Shown piece after piece: positions 1 to 8,374 of a stretch of 64,000 nucleotides of DNA (position 1 is its first letter; the number at the start of each line of letters is the position of its first letter). The notes below the pieces were generated by a model. That model saw nothing but the letters and a program-made list of their open reading frames with translations, had not been told where the DNA came from and searched no databases. Source of the stretch: Dactylosporangium sp. AC04546 (GTDB taxonomy: Bacteria > Actinomycetota > Actinomycetes > Mycobacteriales > Micromonosporaceae); contig NZ_JAHYSG010000055.1 in assembly GCF_022095675.1 (NCBI RefSeq), forward strand, positions 1 through 64,000. The letters are read 5' to 3'. Position numbers and translations under genes: made by a program.

Positions 1-67
1 ATCAATCAAGGGCTGCACCCTCGATCAGCCGGGGCCGATGCCGACCGACCCAAGGTTAAAGATCAAG

Positions 68-1501
68 TTAAGCCTCGCTCAGCTCCAGCATCCGGGCGGG
101 CGGCAGGGACGGGTTGGCCGCCGCGTCCTCGGCCAGGTCGGGGTCGGTGAGCAGGGCCTCGATCCGGGCCACCGGCAGCCGGGGGCAGCTCGCCATCGCC
201 CGGCGGACGCCGGCGTCGGGGTCGGTGGTGAGCCGCTCGACGGTCCCCGGGTCGGCGTCCGGGTCGAGGGCGACCAGCGCCCGCACCGCCGGGTCCGGGT
301 GGCCGACGAACCGGGCCAGTCCCGCGCGTGGGAATCCGGGCAGCTCGGGCAGTGTGTCGCGGCCGTGGTACTCCAGGAAGCAGCGCAGCAGCAGCGCCGG
401 CGGCGCGGCCGGATGGTGCCGGGCCAGGTTCAGCCGCACGCCGGGGTCCGGGTCCTCGGCCAGGGCGGCGACGAGCTCCGCCGGGAGGTCGGGCCGGCAG
501 GCCGCGCGGCGGCGCAGCAACGGGTTGACCGACCCCGCCCATCGCAGCGCGTCCGCATGCTCGGGCGCGGACCCGCCACCGCCGGGCGGCCCGGGGTCGA
601 TCTCGACGCGCGCCCGCTCCTCCTCGGTGAGGTCCGGATGTACGGAGGCCGCCGTCCGTACCGAGATGTCCGCATCGGCGGCCAGCAGCCGCAGCTGCGC
701 GCCGGTCAGGTCCCTGCGCACGGCCGTCACCTGCCGGACCTCGGGGGCGGGGTGGCGCACCAGCCGCTCCACGTCCTGCGGCGAGAGGCTCGAGCTCGCG
801 GCGATCGCGCTCAGCGCCTCGACGTCGTCGCCGGCCAGCAGCTGCGAGACCAGCGCCGGCGACAGCGGCCGGTGCAGGACCATCCAGAACGCGTGGCAGT
901 GCTGGGCCGGGAGGTCGGCCGGCTGCATGACCCGCGCCGACTCGGCGACCGCGTGCGCGGCCGTCTCGCGGACCGACGGATCCGGGTCGCTCAGCAGCGT
1001 GCGCAGCTCGTCGCGGCGGCCCGCGGAGCCGGCCGCGTACCGTCGCACCCACGGGTCGGGGTGGGCGGCGGCCACCAGCAGCGGCTGCCAGCTGTACCCG
1101 TTGGCCTCCAGGAACTCGATCAGGAGCTCGTCCGCCGTCGCCCGGGTTTCCGGCGCCCAACGGGGCAGTTCGGTGAACACCCGGGTCACGACCGCGTCGG
1201 GCAGCGGGCGCTGGTCGCGGTGGCCGAAGGCGCGGATGCGCACCCGCCAGTCGGGGTCGTCCAGGAGCCGGGCCCGCAGGTCCGGGTCCACGAGGGGGTG
1301 GCGGGCGAGCGCCCTGCGCACGGCCGGCGCGGGGTGCGCGGCCATCGCCTCCTGCACCGGCCTGGGCAGGTCGGCCCGGTCGCGCAGCCCCTCGCAGGTC
1401 TCATCGGGATGGGTCCGCAGGAGCCGGCGAAGAACCTCGGCGGTTGCCGAAGGGTTCCTCGCCAGCCCACGCCGTGCTGAGCGCGTCACGGGGCCCAGCA
1501 T
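68..1501 (-). CDS. Leucine-rich-repeat-variant / HEAT-like repeat protein
   Basis: The 477-residue product is built almost wholly of short helical repeats of the form 'NPxxPxxxLxxLxxDPDxxVRxxxAxHP' (for example HPDPWVRRYAAG, DPDPSVRETAAH, HPDPAVRALVAL). This is the leucine-rich repeat variant/HEAT type of solenoid, usually a protein-binding scaffold. There is no signal peptide, membrane segment or catalytic motif, so it is probably cytoplasmic. It starts 10 nt after the glucanase stop on the same strand and may be its distal operon partner. No clear ribosome binding site precedes the ATG, so a slightly later GTG start is possible. The partner is unknown. Confidence 0.75.
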   Translation of the reverse strand: MLGPVTRSARRGLARNPSATAEVLRRLLRTHPDETCEGLRDRADLPRPVQEAMAAHPAPAVRRALARHPLVDPDLRARLLDDPDWRVRIRAFGHRDQRPLPDAVVTRVFTELPRWAPETRATADELLIEFLEANGYSWQPLLVAAAHPDPWVRRYAAGSAGRRDELRTLLSDPDPSVRETAAHAVAESARVMQPADLPAQHCHAFWMVLHRPLSPALVSQLLAGDDVEALSAIAASSSLSPQDVERLVRHPAPEVRQVTAVRRDLTGAQLRLLAADADISVRTAASVHPDLTEEERARVEIDPGPPGGGGSAPEHADALRWAGSVNPLLRRRAACRPDLPAELVAALAEDPDPGVRLNLARHHPAAPPALLLRCFLEYHGRDTLPELPGFPRAGLARFVGHPDPAVRALVALDPDADPGTVERLTTDPDAGVRRAMASCPRLPVARIEALLTDPDLAEDAAANPSLPPARMLELSEA

Positions 1502-1511
1502 AGGGACGGGA

Positions 1512-3311
1512 TCAGAAGCCGACCGCCACGAGCAGCCACTGCGGGTTGCCGTGCGAGACGAACGAGGACTGCTCCGCGTAGTCGTCGTAGGGGAAGCCGT
1601 AGGCGAGCTTGTTGATGGCGTGGTCGTGCCAGAACTTCGAGTAGTAGTTCGCCGGCGCCGCCTGGTAGAACAGGCTCGGCGTCGACCACTGCGACTGCGG
1701 CAGCTGGCGCACGTGCCGGTTGAGGGCGGCGCAGTTGGCCGGGTCGTTGGCCAGCACGCCCGCGCAGCCGAACACGTCCGACGTCGGGGCGTTGATGCCG
1801 TACTGCTGGGCGTACGCGGTGAAGTAGTTCGCGTTCACGCCGCCCGCGCGGAACGTCGGGTCGCTGCCCGGGGCGATGATCCGGTACGGGGCCTGGGACT
1901 GGGCCAGGACCTTGAACTCCTGCGGTACCTCCGCGATGAACTTGGCGAAGGTCGCCTCGCGGCTCTCCGCGAAGGTCGCGGCGTCCTCGCCGACCGCCAC
2001 GTCGTAGCCGTCGCGGGCGTGCAGGCGCATGGCGATCTTCAGGCCGAACGCGTCGACCCGCGTGGTGTTGCCGTTGAAGACCGCCGGGCCGACCGTGAAC
2101 TCGATGAAGTCGTAGTACTGGCTGTTCGGGCTGCCGACGTAGAAGTACATCCGGCCGGCGGTGTTGGCGGGCATGTCGAAGTACGGCTGCTCGGCGATCG
2201 AGTGCACCTGCCCGTTGTAGCTCCAGTACACCTGGCTGTCCGGGTAGCGGCCGTTGGTCCGGTTGAGGATCTTCAGCATGACCACGTTCGCCGGGTTCGG
2301 GATGCTCGACGTGTCGCCCCAGAACTGGTCCGGCGGCTGGGACGTCGGCGGGTTGCTCGTGGGCGGAGGCGGGGTGCCGGTGGTCCGGACCGCGAACTCC
2401 CACAGCGAGTAGCCGTAGGCGGTGGCGCGGGCCGTGCCGTACATCCGCACGTAGCGGCCGGAGCCGGTGACGGTCAGCGCCTGCGTGCCGCCGGTGCCGG
2501 TCGTGGTGCTGTAGATGCTCGTCCAGGTCGTGCCGTTGGCCGACGTCTGGATCTGGAACGAGCGGGCGTACGCGGCCTCCCAGGTCAGCGTCACGCCGCA
2601 GATCGACACCGTCGAGCCCAGGTCGACCTGGACCCACTGCGGGTCGCTGAACGCGCTCGACCAGCGGGTGCCGGTGTTGCCGTCGAACGCGGCCGAGGCC
2701 GGCGAGGCGGCGTTCTCGGTCGACGACGCGGTGGCGGGGCGGCCCTGGGCGGCGTTGGCGGTACCGCAGCCGGTGGTGCCGCCGAACGAGCCGAAGATCT
2801 GCATCTCCCACAGCGAGTAGCCGTAGGCGGTGCCCCGCGCGGTGCCGTACATCCGCACGTACCGCCCGCTGCCGGAAACGGCGAGCGTCTGCGTGCCGCC
2901 GGTGCCGGTCGTGGTGCTGTAGATGCTCGTCCAGGTCGTGCCGTCGGCCGACGTCTGGATCTGGAACGACCGGGCGAAGGCCGCCTCCCACTGGAGGGTC
3001 ACCTGGTCGATCGTGGCGGTCTGGCCGAGGTCGACCTGGATCCACTGCGGGTCGCTGAACGCGCTCGACCAGCGGGTGGCGGGGTCGCCGTCGAAGGCGT
3101 AGCCGGGGTTCGTCGCCGCGTTCTCGCTGGACGAGGCGGTGGCCGGCTTGCCCTGCGACAGCAGCGCGCCGGCGGCGTTGGCGACGCCGACGGTGAACGC
3201 CGCGTAGCCGGCCAGCACGGCGGCGACGACCGCTCCGGAGAGCGCGCTCACGATCAAGCGCCGGCGGCGGCGGGGCGGTGAGGGTTCGGACGATCTGGAG
3301 ATCATGGGCAT
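1512..3311 (-). CDS. Secreted GH64-type beta-1,3-glucanase with two discoidin (F5/8C) domains
   Basis: An Arg-rich N-terminus (SPPRRRRR) followed by a hydrophobic stretch up to ANAAGA marks a signal peptide. Two F5/8 type C modules follow (about residues 48-175 and 185-310, each with 'SSENAA...FDGDPATRWSSAFSDPQW'), then a Pro/Thr/Ser linker. The C-terminal about 275 residues match the glycoside hydrolase 64/thaumatin-like glucanase family (LNRTNGRYPDSQVYW, FDMPANTAGRMYFY, ANYYSKFWHDHAINKLAYG, and the ending GNPQWLLVAVGF). GH64 enzymes hydrolyse beta-1,3-glucan, so extracellular fungal or plant glucan is the likely substrate. The two discoidin modules are near-identical in DNA, showing a recent internal duplication of about 400 bp. 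The ATG is preceded by AGGGAG at 8 nt. A promoter with a LacI-type operator lies upstream. Confidence 0.88.
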   Translation of the reverse strand: MPMISRSSEPSPPRRRRRLIVSALSGAVVAAVLAGYAAFTVGVANAAGALLSQGKPATASSSENAATNPGYAFDGDPATRWSSAFSDPQWIQVDLGQTATIDQVTLQWEAAFARSFQIQTSADGTTWTSIYSTTTGTGGTQTLAVSGSGRYVRMYGTARGTAYGYSLWEMQIFGSFGGTTGCGTANAAQGRPATASSTENAASPASAAFDGNTGTRWSSAFSDPQWVQVDLGSTVSICGVTLTWEAAYARSFQIQTSANGTTWTSIYSTTTGTGGTQALTVTGSGRYVRMYGTARATAYGYSLWEFAVRTTGTPPPPTSNPPTSQPPDQFWGDTSSIPNPANVVMLKILNRTNGRYPDSQVYWSYNGQVHSIAEQPYFDMPANTAGRMYFYVGSPNSQYYDFIEFTVGPAVFNGNTTRVDAFGLKIAMRLHARDGYDVAVGEDAATFAESREATFAKFIAEVPQEFKVLAQSQAPYRIIAPGSDPTFRAGGVNANYFTAYAQQYGINAPTSDVFGCAGVLANDPANCAALNRHVRQLPQSQWSTPSLFYQAAPANYYSKFWHDHAINKLAYGFPYDDYAEQSSFVSHGNPQWLLVAVGF

Positions 3312-3424
3312 CGGCGCTGCTCCCTGACGTGGGTTGGGGCGTCGTCGACCGCCGCCGCGCCGGGTGGGGACGCGCCGGTTCGGGCGGGGACCGGTGCTGG
3401 CGGGCGTGGTCTCGGGCGAGTGTA

Positions 3425-3438
3425 AGAGAGCGCTCTCT
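3425..3438 (-). promoter_or_regulatory. LacI-type operator of the glucanase gene
   Basis: A 14-bp perfect palindrome, AGAGAGCGCTCTCT, has the central CG typical of LacI-family operators. It lies just downstream of the leftward -10 element, where bound repressor would block transcription start. No LacI gene is adjacent, so the repressor would act in trans. Confidence 0.7.
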
Positions 3439-3447
3439 CAGTCGTTC

Positions 3448-3475
3448 ACTCTATCGACGTCGGTCAGGCCGTCAA
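3448..3475 (-). promoter_or_regulatory. Sigma70-type promoter of the glucanase gene
   Basis: On the minus strand, TTGACG (3475-3470) and TAGAGT (3453-3448) are separated by 16 nt. Transcription would begin near 3441, next to the operator palindrome, and run into the secreted glucanase gene. Confidence 0.6.
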
Positions 3476-3551
3476 GAGTGCGCACGTTTTGAAGCGCACC
3501 AATGGGGGGAGGGGCCTTACCGAGAGCTCCGGTACCAAAGGGAGGTGCCCC

Positions 3552-5042
3552 TTGTCCGGCACACAGTCCGCCCCAGCGCCGACCGGCGGCATCATCCGCA
3601 GTCTCATCCCCGCGCGGATCGACCGGCTGACCTGGGCGCCGTTCCACACGAGGATGGTGCTCGCCCTCGGCACCGCCTGGGTCCTCGACGGCCTCGAGAT
3701 CACCATCGCCAGCGCCGTCGGCGCCGTGCTCAACAAGCAGGAAACCCTGGGCCTGAGCAGCACGCAGGTCGGCGCGATCGCCACCGTGTACCTGCTCGGC
3801 GAGGTGTTCGGCGCGCTGCTGTTCGGCCGCCTCTCCGACGCGCTCGGGCGCAAGAACCTGTTCGTCGTGACCCTCGGCGTCTACCTGGCGGGCAACGCGC
3901 TGACCGCACTGACCTGGGGCAACGACACCTTCGGCCTGATCTTCCTGTACCTCACCAGGTTCATCGCCGGCGCCGGCATCGGCGGCGAGTACGCCGCCAT
4001 CAACTCGGCGATCGACGAGATGATGCCGGCGAGGTACCGGGGGCGCGTGGACATCGGCGTGAACGGCACCTACTGGGGCGGCGCGATCATCGGCACGCTC
4101 GGCACGTACATCCTGCTCAACCACATCTCGCTGAACATCTCCTGGCGGCTGGGCTTCCTCATCGGCCCGATCATCGGCCTGCTCATCTGGAACCTGCGCC
4201 GGCACCTGCCGGAGAGCCCCCGCTGGCTGATCATGCACGGCCGCGAGGCCGAAGCCGAGGAGAGCATCGCGTCGATCGAGCGTGACGTCGAGCGCTCCGG
4301 GCAGACCCTCACCCCGGTCGACGAGTCGCGGGCGATCGAGATCCGGCCGTCACGCTCGCACGGCTACCTGTCGCTGCTGCGGGTGCTGTTCTCACACTAC
4401 CCGTCGCGCTCGGCCCTGAGCGCCACGCTCATGATCACGCAGTCGTTCCTGTACAACGCGATCTTCTTCACGTACACGCTGGTGCTGTCGAAGTTCTACC
4501 ACGTCGACGCGGAGAAGACGCCGATCTACCTGATCGCGTTCGCGCTGGGCAACCTGGCCGGCCCGCTGGTGCTCGGGCACCTGTTCGACACGATCGGCAG
4601 GCGCAAGATGATCTCCGGCACGTACATCCTCTCCGGAGTGCTGCTGGCCGTCTCGGCCTGGATGTTCAACGCGGGCATGCTCAACGCGTTCACGCAGACG
4701 CTCGCGTGGTGTGTCATCTTCTTCTTCGCCTCGGCGGGCGCCAGTTCGGCGTACCTGACCGTGAGCGAGATCTTCCCGATCGAGGTCCGGGCCCAGGCGA
4801 TCGCGGTGTTCTTCGCCATCGCGCAGTGCTTCGGCGCGATCGGCCCGATCTTCTACGGCTGGCTCATCGGCGAGGGCGAGGACCCGGGCAAACTGTTCAT
4901 CGGCTACCTCATCGGCGCCCTGGTGATGATCATCGGCGGCGTCGTCGAAGCGGTCATCGGCGTCGACGCGGAGGGCAAGTCCCTGGAGCACGTCGCGACG
5001 CCGCTGTCGGCCGTCGCCACCCGCCCGCGCGCGACAGGCTGA
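3552..5042 (+). CDS. MFS transporter, sugar-porter-like
   Basis: A polytopic protein of 496 residues with about 12 hydrophobic segments. It has the classic MFS loops: FGRLSDALGRKN after TM2, RFIAGAGIGGEYA in TM4-5, LPESPRWLIMHGR before the central loop, GHLFDTIGRRK, and SEIFPIEVRAQA in the C-half. The PESPRW and R-x-G-R-R/K motifs are those of the sugar (and other) transporter family, implying proton-coupled uptake or export of a small solute, perhaps a sugar. I chose the TTG at 3552 because AAAGGGAGG ends 6 nt before it. The open frame extends upstream to an ATG at 3489 with no ribosome site. It diverges from the glucanase gene and shares the operator region, which suggests but does not show a role in glucan-sugar uptake. 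Confidence 0.85.
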   Translation: MSGTQSAPAPTGGIIRSLIPARIDRLTWAPFHTRMVLALGTAWVLDGLEITIASAVGAVLNKQETLGLSSTQVGAIATVYLLGEVFGALLFGRLSDALGRKNLFVVTLGVYLAGNALTALTWGNDTFGLIFLYLTRFIAGAGIGGEYAAINSAIDEMMPARYRGRVDIGVNGTYWGGAIIGTLGTYILLNHISLNISWRLGFLIGPIIGLLIWNLRRHLPESPRWLIMHGREAEAEESIASIERDVERSGQTLTPVDESRAIEIRPSRSHGYLSLLRVLFSHYPSRSALSATLMITQSFLYNAIFFTYTLVLSKFYHVDAEKTPIYLIAFALGNLAGPLVLGHLFDTIGRRKMISGTYILSGVLLAVSAWMFNAGMLNAFTQTLAWCVIFFFASAGASSAYLTVSEIFPIEVRAQAIAVFFAIAQCFGAIGPIFYGWLIGEGEDPGKLFIGYLIGALVMIIGGVVEAVIGVDAEGKSLEHVATPLSAVATRPRATG

Positions 5043-5061
5043 TCCGCGGGCCGCAAACAGC

Positions 5062-5096
5062 GATCGCGCCGGTCCCTGCTCAGGGCCGGCGCGATC
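5062..5096 (+). terminator. Rho-independent-like terminator hairpin after the MFS gene
   Basis: Arms GATCGCGCCGG and CCGGCGCGATC enclose a second nested stem CCCTG/CAGGG with a 2-nt loop. This gives 16 base pairs with one bulged T, 20 nt after the stop codon. There is no U-tract, as is usual in high-GC actinobacteria. Confidence 0.7.
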
Positions 5097-5160
5097 CCGT
5101 TCTCTCCCGGGCTCCTTTCTCTCCCGGGCTCCGCTCTCTCTCGGCTCGGCCAATTCCCCG

Positions 5161-5304
5161 ATCCCGCTCTCTCCCGATCCCGCTCTCTCCCGATCCCGCT
5201 CTCTCCCGATCCCGCTCTCTCCCGATCCCGCTCTCTCCCGATCCCGCTCTCTCCCGATCCCGCTCTCTCCCGATCCCGCTCTCTCCCGATCCCGTTCTCC
5301 CGGA
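5161..5304. repeat. 16-bp tandem repeat array (about 8.5 copies)
   Basis: The unit ATCCCGCTCTCTCCCG is repeated eight times without error from 5161 to 5288, then decays (ATCCCGTTCTCCCGG). The strand is strongly pyrimidine-rich. The array sits between two convergent genes, with CTCTCTCCCGGGCTCC-type variants on its left side at 5100-5150. With no spacers and such a short unit this is not CRISPR. Confidence 0.95.
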
Positions 5305-5379
5305 GGCCTGGGGTGCGGAGAGTCCGGCCTGGGAGCGCAGAGCCAGGGATGGGGAGTTGGGAGAGTGGGCCGGGAAGTC

Positions 5380-5515
5380 CACGACGGGGAGAGCGGTGCC
5401 GGGAGAGCGGTGCCGAGAGAGAGCAGCGCCGGGAGAACAGATCCCGGGAGAGAGTGGCGCCCGGAGAGCGGTCCAAGAGTGTGCCGGTCCAGGAGAGCGC
5501 GGTCCCGAGAACGAC
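5380..5515. repeat. Degenerate purine-rich repeat facing the 16-bp array
   Basis: Words of the type GGGAGAGCGGTGCC recur about five times with changes. They are roughly the reverse complement of the CTCTCCCG words in the array at 5161-5304, so the whole 5100-5515 stretch is an imperfect inverted structure. No gene is seen between 5043 and 5520. Confidence 0.65.
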
Positions 5516-5520
5516 GGGCG

Positions 5521-5961
5521 CTATGGGACCACGGTTACCGGCCAGCGGCCGGCCTTCACCAAGCGGACGGCCAGGGAGCCCACGAAGCGGTGGCCGAAGC
5601 GGCGGGAGGAGCCGACCACCACCGCGTCGGCGCGGAGTTCGGCGGCTACGCGGACGAGCTCCTGGTACGGGTCGCCGCGCACCGCGACGAACTCGGCGTT
5701 CACGCCCGCGTGCAGGGCGCCCAGCTCGACCTGGCGGCGCATGTCCTCGGTCGCCTCGGCCACGGCCTGCTCGACCGCGCCGGCGGCCTCGGCCACGAGG
5801 CGGCTTGCGGCGGGGACGCCGGTCACGTACACCACGACCAGGCGTGCGCGCTGGCGGCGGGCGAGGCCGGCCGCGTACGCACCGGCGCGCATGGACGTGT
5901 CCGAACCATCGACACCGACCACGATGACCTTGGGGCCGTCGGTGCCCAGCTCGAAACTCAC
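5521..5961 (-). CDS. Universal stress protein (UspA family)
   Basis: A single Usp domain of about 146 residues with the ATP-binding pattern VIVVGVDGSDTS at the start, GDPYQELVRVA in the middle and VVVGSSRRFGHRFVGSLAVRLV near the end (G-2x-G-9x-G(S/T)). ATP-binding family members act in stress and dormancy responses. I prefer the GTG at 5961, which places the start 8 codons before the first beta strand. An upstream GTG at 5994 lies in a repeat-rich stretch, and neither has a ribosome site. It is the last gene of the leftward run from 14342. Confidence 0.8.
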   Translation of the reverse strand: MSFELGTDGPKVIVVGVDGSDTSMRAGAYAAGLARRQRARLVVVYVTGVPAASRLVAEAAGAVEQAVAEATEDMRRQVELGALHAGVNAEFVAVRGDPYQELVRVAAELRADAVVVGSSRRFGHRFVGSLAVRLVKAGRWPVTVVP

Positions 5962-5987
5962 GGCAACAGCATGCCGCACGCACCGCC

Positions 5988-6057
5988 GGGCCACGAGTCA
6001 GGGCCACGAGTCCGGGCCACGAGTCACGGCGGCGAGTCACGGCGCCGAGTCGGGGCC
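5988..6057. repeat. Short tandem repeats (CCACGAGTC-type)
   Basis: Three 12-13 bp units (GGGCCACGAGTC) followed by two degenerate ones (GGCGAGTCACGG, GCGCCGAGTCGG). The array covers the 3' end of the SnoaL-like gene and the upstream side of the stress-protein gene, and so sets the C-terminal residues of the former. Confidence 0.7.
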
Positions 6058-6401
6058 CGGCAGGCGTGGCCCGACAGGCAGCGCCAGCCGGTCGCCGGGG
6101 AGCGGACCCACGTCTGGGTCAGGCGGAGACGGAACGTGCCGTGTTCGACCACGTCCGTCACCAGCGCCGTCAGGATCGCGGTGTCGCCGGTGACCACCAC
6201 GTCCACGTCGTCCAGGGTCTGGGACCTCCAGCGCAGGCCGGTGCCCGTGTTGCCGGCGATGTACGCGTCGCGGTCGAGGAGGCGGCCGTCGTACGTGGTC
6301 CACCGCAGGTCCGGGTGCATGAGGCGGCGCAGCGCCTCGGCGTCGCCGGTGGCCAGTGCGGCGGCCCGGGAACGGGCCGCCGCCAGGACCTCCTCGACCA
6401 T
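6024..6401 (-). CDS. SnoaL/NTF2-like (DUF4440-type) protein
   Basis: 125 residues with the cone-fold pattern of the nuclear transport factor 2-like superfamily: an N-terminal helix (VLAAARSRAAALATGDAEALRRLMHPDLRWTT), then strands with TGDTAILTALVTDVVEHG and RLTQTWVRSPATGWRCLSGHACR near the end. Such small proteins often detoxify or isomerise small ligands, but no catalytic set can be assigned here. It begins 3 nt after the GtrA stop and is clearly cotranscribed. Its C-terminus runs into a short tandem repeat (TRRRDSPP) and looks altered. Confidence 0.7.
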   Translation of the reverse strand: MVEEVLAAARSRAAALATGDAEALRRLMHPDLRWTTYDGRLLDRDAYIAGNTGTGLRWRSQTLDDVDVVVTGDTAILTALVTDVVEHGTFRLRLTQTWVRSPATGWRCLSGHACRAPTRRRDSPP

Positions 6402-6404
6402 GCC

Positions 6405-6827
6405 TCACACCGTAGCGCCGGACTCCACAAGCGCCGGTGCCGGGGGACGGCGGTAGATGAAACGGTCCGTGATGCCGAAACGCAGGACGAACGCGACCAC
6501 CAGCGTGGCCAGGTTCGCCACCAGCTCGTTCGCGCCCCACCAGGAGACCAGCGCCGCCAGCAGCGGCAGGCGCACGGCCAGGTCGGCGTTGTTCAGCAGT
6601 ACGAACCTCGCGAAGCGGGCCGGCCACGGGCGGGTCCGGCGGGCGCGGAACACCACCAGGTCGACCAGGGCGAAGTTCCAGCAGATCGCCACCTCCGTCG
6701 CCACCACCGCGGCCGGCAGGTAGTGCACGTGGAGGTGGTCCACGAGCAGCCACATGACGGCCAGGTTCGGCAGGACGCCGGAGGCGCCCGCGGCGCCGAA
6801 GCCGGCGAGGCGCAGGAATCGCGTCAC
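6405..6827 (-). CDS. GtrA family membrane protein (lipid-linked sugar flippase)
   Basis: 140 residues with four hydrophobic segments in the GtrA pattern: FLRLAGFGAAGASGVLPNLAVMWLL, TEVAICWNFALVDLVVF, FARFVLLNNADLAVRLPLLAAL and LATLVVAFVLRFGITDRFIY. GtrA proteins are thought to flip polyprenyl-phosphate-linked sugars across the membrane. The GTG start overlaps the TGA of the GT39-type gene by 4 nt (GTGA), so the two are translationally coupled. Together with the upstream GtrB-like synthase domain it completes a GtrA/GtrB/transferase triad. Confidence 0.85.
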   Translation of the reverse strand: MTRFLRLAGFGAAGASGVLPNLAVMWLLVDHLHVHYLPAAVVATEVAICWNFALVDLVVFRARRTRPWPARFARFVLLNNADLAVRLPLLAALVSWWGANELVANLATLVVAFVLRFGITDRFIYRRPPAPALVESGATV

Positions 6828-8374
6828 GCGTACACCTGCCGTACGACGATCTCGCCGAAGCGGGCCACCACCGTGGACTGCGTGATGCCGGTGCGCAGCG
6901 TCGGCAGCGAGGCGAGGGTCGAGTCGGCCTGGTCGGCCATGACGACGTAGTCGATCGACGCCACGCCCGCCGGGAGCATCGTCTCCATCACCTCGGGGTC
7001 GGTGTCCACCTTCCACAGCCAGACCGGCCTGGTGAACCCGGCCAGCTTCAGGTCCATCCAGATGTAGTCGTCGGTGACGACCACCGCGTCGCGGGGGACG
7101 TGCTCGACGACCCAGCGGGTGGCGGCGCGGGAGTCGGCGCTGCCGTCGACGCGGGACTGCCCGATCATTGTCGACGTCCACGCCGGTACGACGAGCACGG
7201 CCGCGACAAGCGCGGCGGCACCGGCGAACGCGAGCCGCCAGGAACGGCCGCCGAGACCGGGCCGCCAGGAACCGAGCCGGCGCCAGAGCAGGTCGCCGGT
7301 GCCGGCGATCAGCAGCGCCGCGAACGGGAGCAGCGCGATGACGTACGCGAACGGCATGTAGCCGCCGCGGCACATCATCACCACCTGGATGAGCAGCGCG
7401 ATGCCGATCGGGCGCAGCCGGGCCACGGCGAGGCCCACCGGCACCAGCAGTACACCTGGGAGCAGGAGCCAGGGATCGAGGTCGGTCCAGGACGTGGCCA
7501 GGCTGAACGTGCCCGACGACGGGTCCAGCAGGCTCCCGCTGCCCGTGCGGCCGAACAGCTGCCACCACAGCGCCCAGCTGAGGCTGACGTGCCCCTCGCC
7601 GGGCAGCAGCTCGTTCTTGAGCAGGGCGAAGACCGGGTACGACGCGACGAGCACGGCGAAGGACACGAAGAACACGCCGAGGTTCCACACCCGGGTCCGG
7701 CGGTCGGTGTGCTGCACGAGCAGCCAGACCAGCGCCGGGAGCAGGATGACGATGGTCTCCTTGCACAGCGCGGCCGAGGCGAACCAGACGGCGCTCCACA
7801 GCGCCGCCGCGACGCTGCGCCGGGGCGACGCCGCCGCCGCGAGGGCGGCCAGCACGAACATGGTGGCCAGGTTGTCCAGGAACACCATGCGGTGGAAGTA
7901 CACCGCGAGGGGCGACAGCGCGAAGAGCGCGACGGCGACGGCCGCCCAGCCGCGGTTCAGGCGCAGCCGGCGGGCCAGCAGGAACAGCAGCGCGCAGCTG
8001 ACCAGCGCGGCGATGAGCATGACCTCCCGGCCGACCATGACCGCGCTGGGCGCGCGGTCAAAGCCGTCGGTGAGCCCGGCGTAGCCGGCGATGATGGCCC
8101 AGCCGAGGAACGGATGGTCGTACCAGTACGTGTAGTGGGAGAGCGCTCCGTGGTCGAGCATGGCCCACGCCTGGTTGACGTAGGTGCCCTCGTCGTCGTT
8201 GATCCGGCCGGGCCAGCCGTGCAGGTTCCAGCCGTTGACGAGCCCTGCCACGAGCAGCAGCGGCCCCAGGATCAGCAGGCTGCGGCGGTGGTACCGCCAG
8301 CGCGGCTCACGCGGCGGCGAAGGTTCGAGGGGAGCCCGGACCGGGCTGCGCTCGACCTCGAGCACGGCGGTCAT
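6824..8374 (-). CDS. GT39/ArnT-like membrane glycosyltransferase
   Basis: 516 residues with about 10-12 membrane segments and a periplasmic-type C-terminal domain. The first extracellular loop carries INDDEGTYVNQAW, the acidic pair expected of GT39/GT83 (PMT/ArnT) enzymes, which take a sugar from a polyprenyl phosphate on the outer face. KETIVILLPALVWLL is also typical. The C-terminal part (RDAVVVTDDYIWMDLKLAGF) resembles the soluble domain of related actinobacterial proteins. ATG at 8374 overlaps the upstream stop (ATGA). The acceptor is unknown; a surface protein or wall polymer is likely. Confidence 0.8.
   Translation of the reverse strand: MTAVLEVERSPVRAPLEPSPPREPRWRYHRRSLLILGPLLLVAGLVNGWNLHGWPGRINDDEGTYVNQAWAMLDHGALSHYTYWYDHPFLGWAIIAGYAGLTDGFDRAPSAVMVGREVMLIAALVSCALLFLLARRLRLNRGWAAVAVALFALSPLAVYFHRMVFLDNLATMFVLAALAAAASPRRSVAAALWSAVWFASAALCKETIVILLPALVWLLVQHTDRRTRVWNLGVFFVSFAVLVASYPVFALLKNELLPGEGHVSLSWALWWQLFGRTGSGSLLDPSSGTFSLATSWTDLDPWLLLPGVLLVPVGLAVARLRPIGIALLIQVVMMCRGGYMPFAYVIALLPFAALLIAGTGDLLWRRLGSWRPGLGGRSWRLAFAGAAALVAAVLVVPAWTSTMIGQSRVDGSADSRAATRWVVEHVPRDAVVVTDDYIWMDLKLAGFTRPVWLWKVDTDPEVMETMLPAGVASIDYVVMADQADSTLASLPTLRTGITQSTVVARFGEIVVRQVYA

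Noticed and set aside
114..3281. 1055-codon plus-strand frame over the LRV and glucanase genes
   Set aside because: Antisense shadow; both minus-strand products have clear domains.
5161..5304. CRISPR array
   Set aside because: The unit is 16 bp with no spacers, and there are no cas genes anywhere in the window.
4706..6193. Open frames through the 16-bp array (LSPDPALSRSRS-type protein)
   Set aside because: A product of the repeat read in frame, with no ribosome site or domain and overlapping convergent genes.
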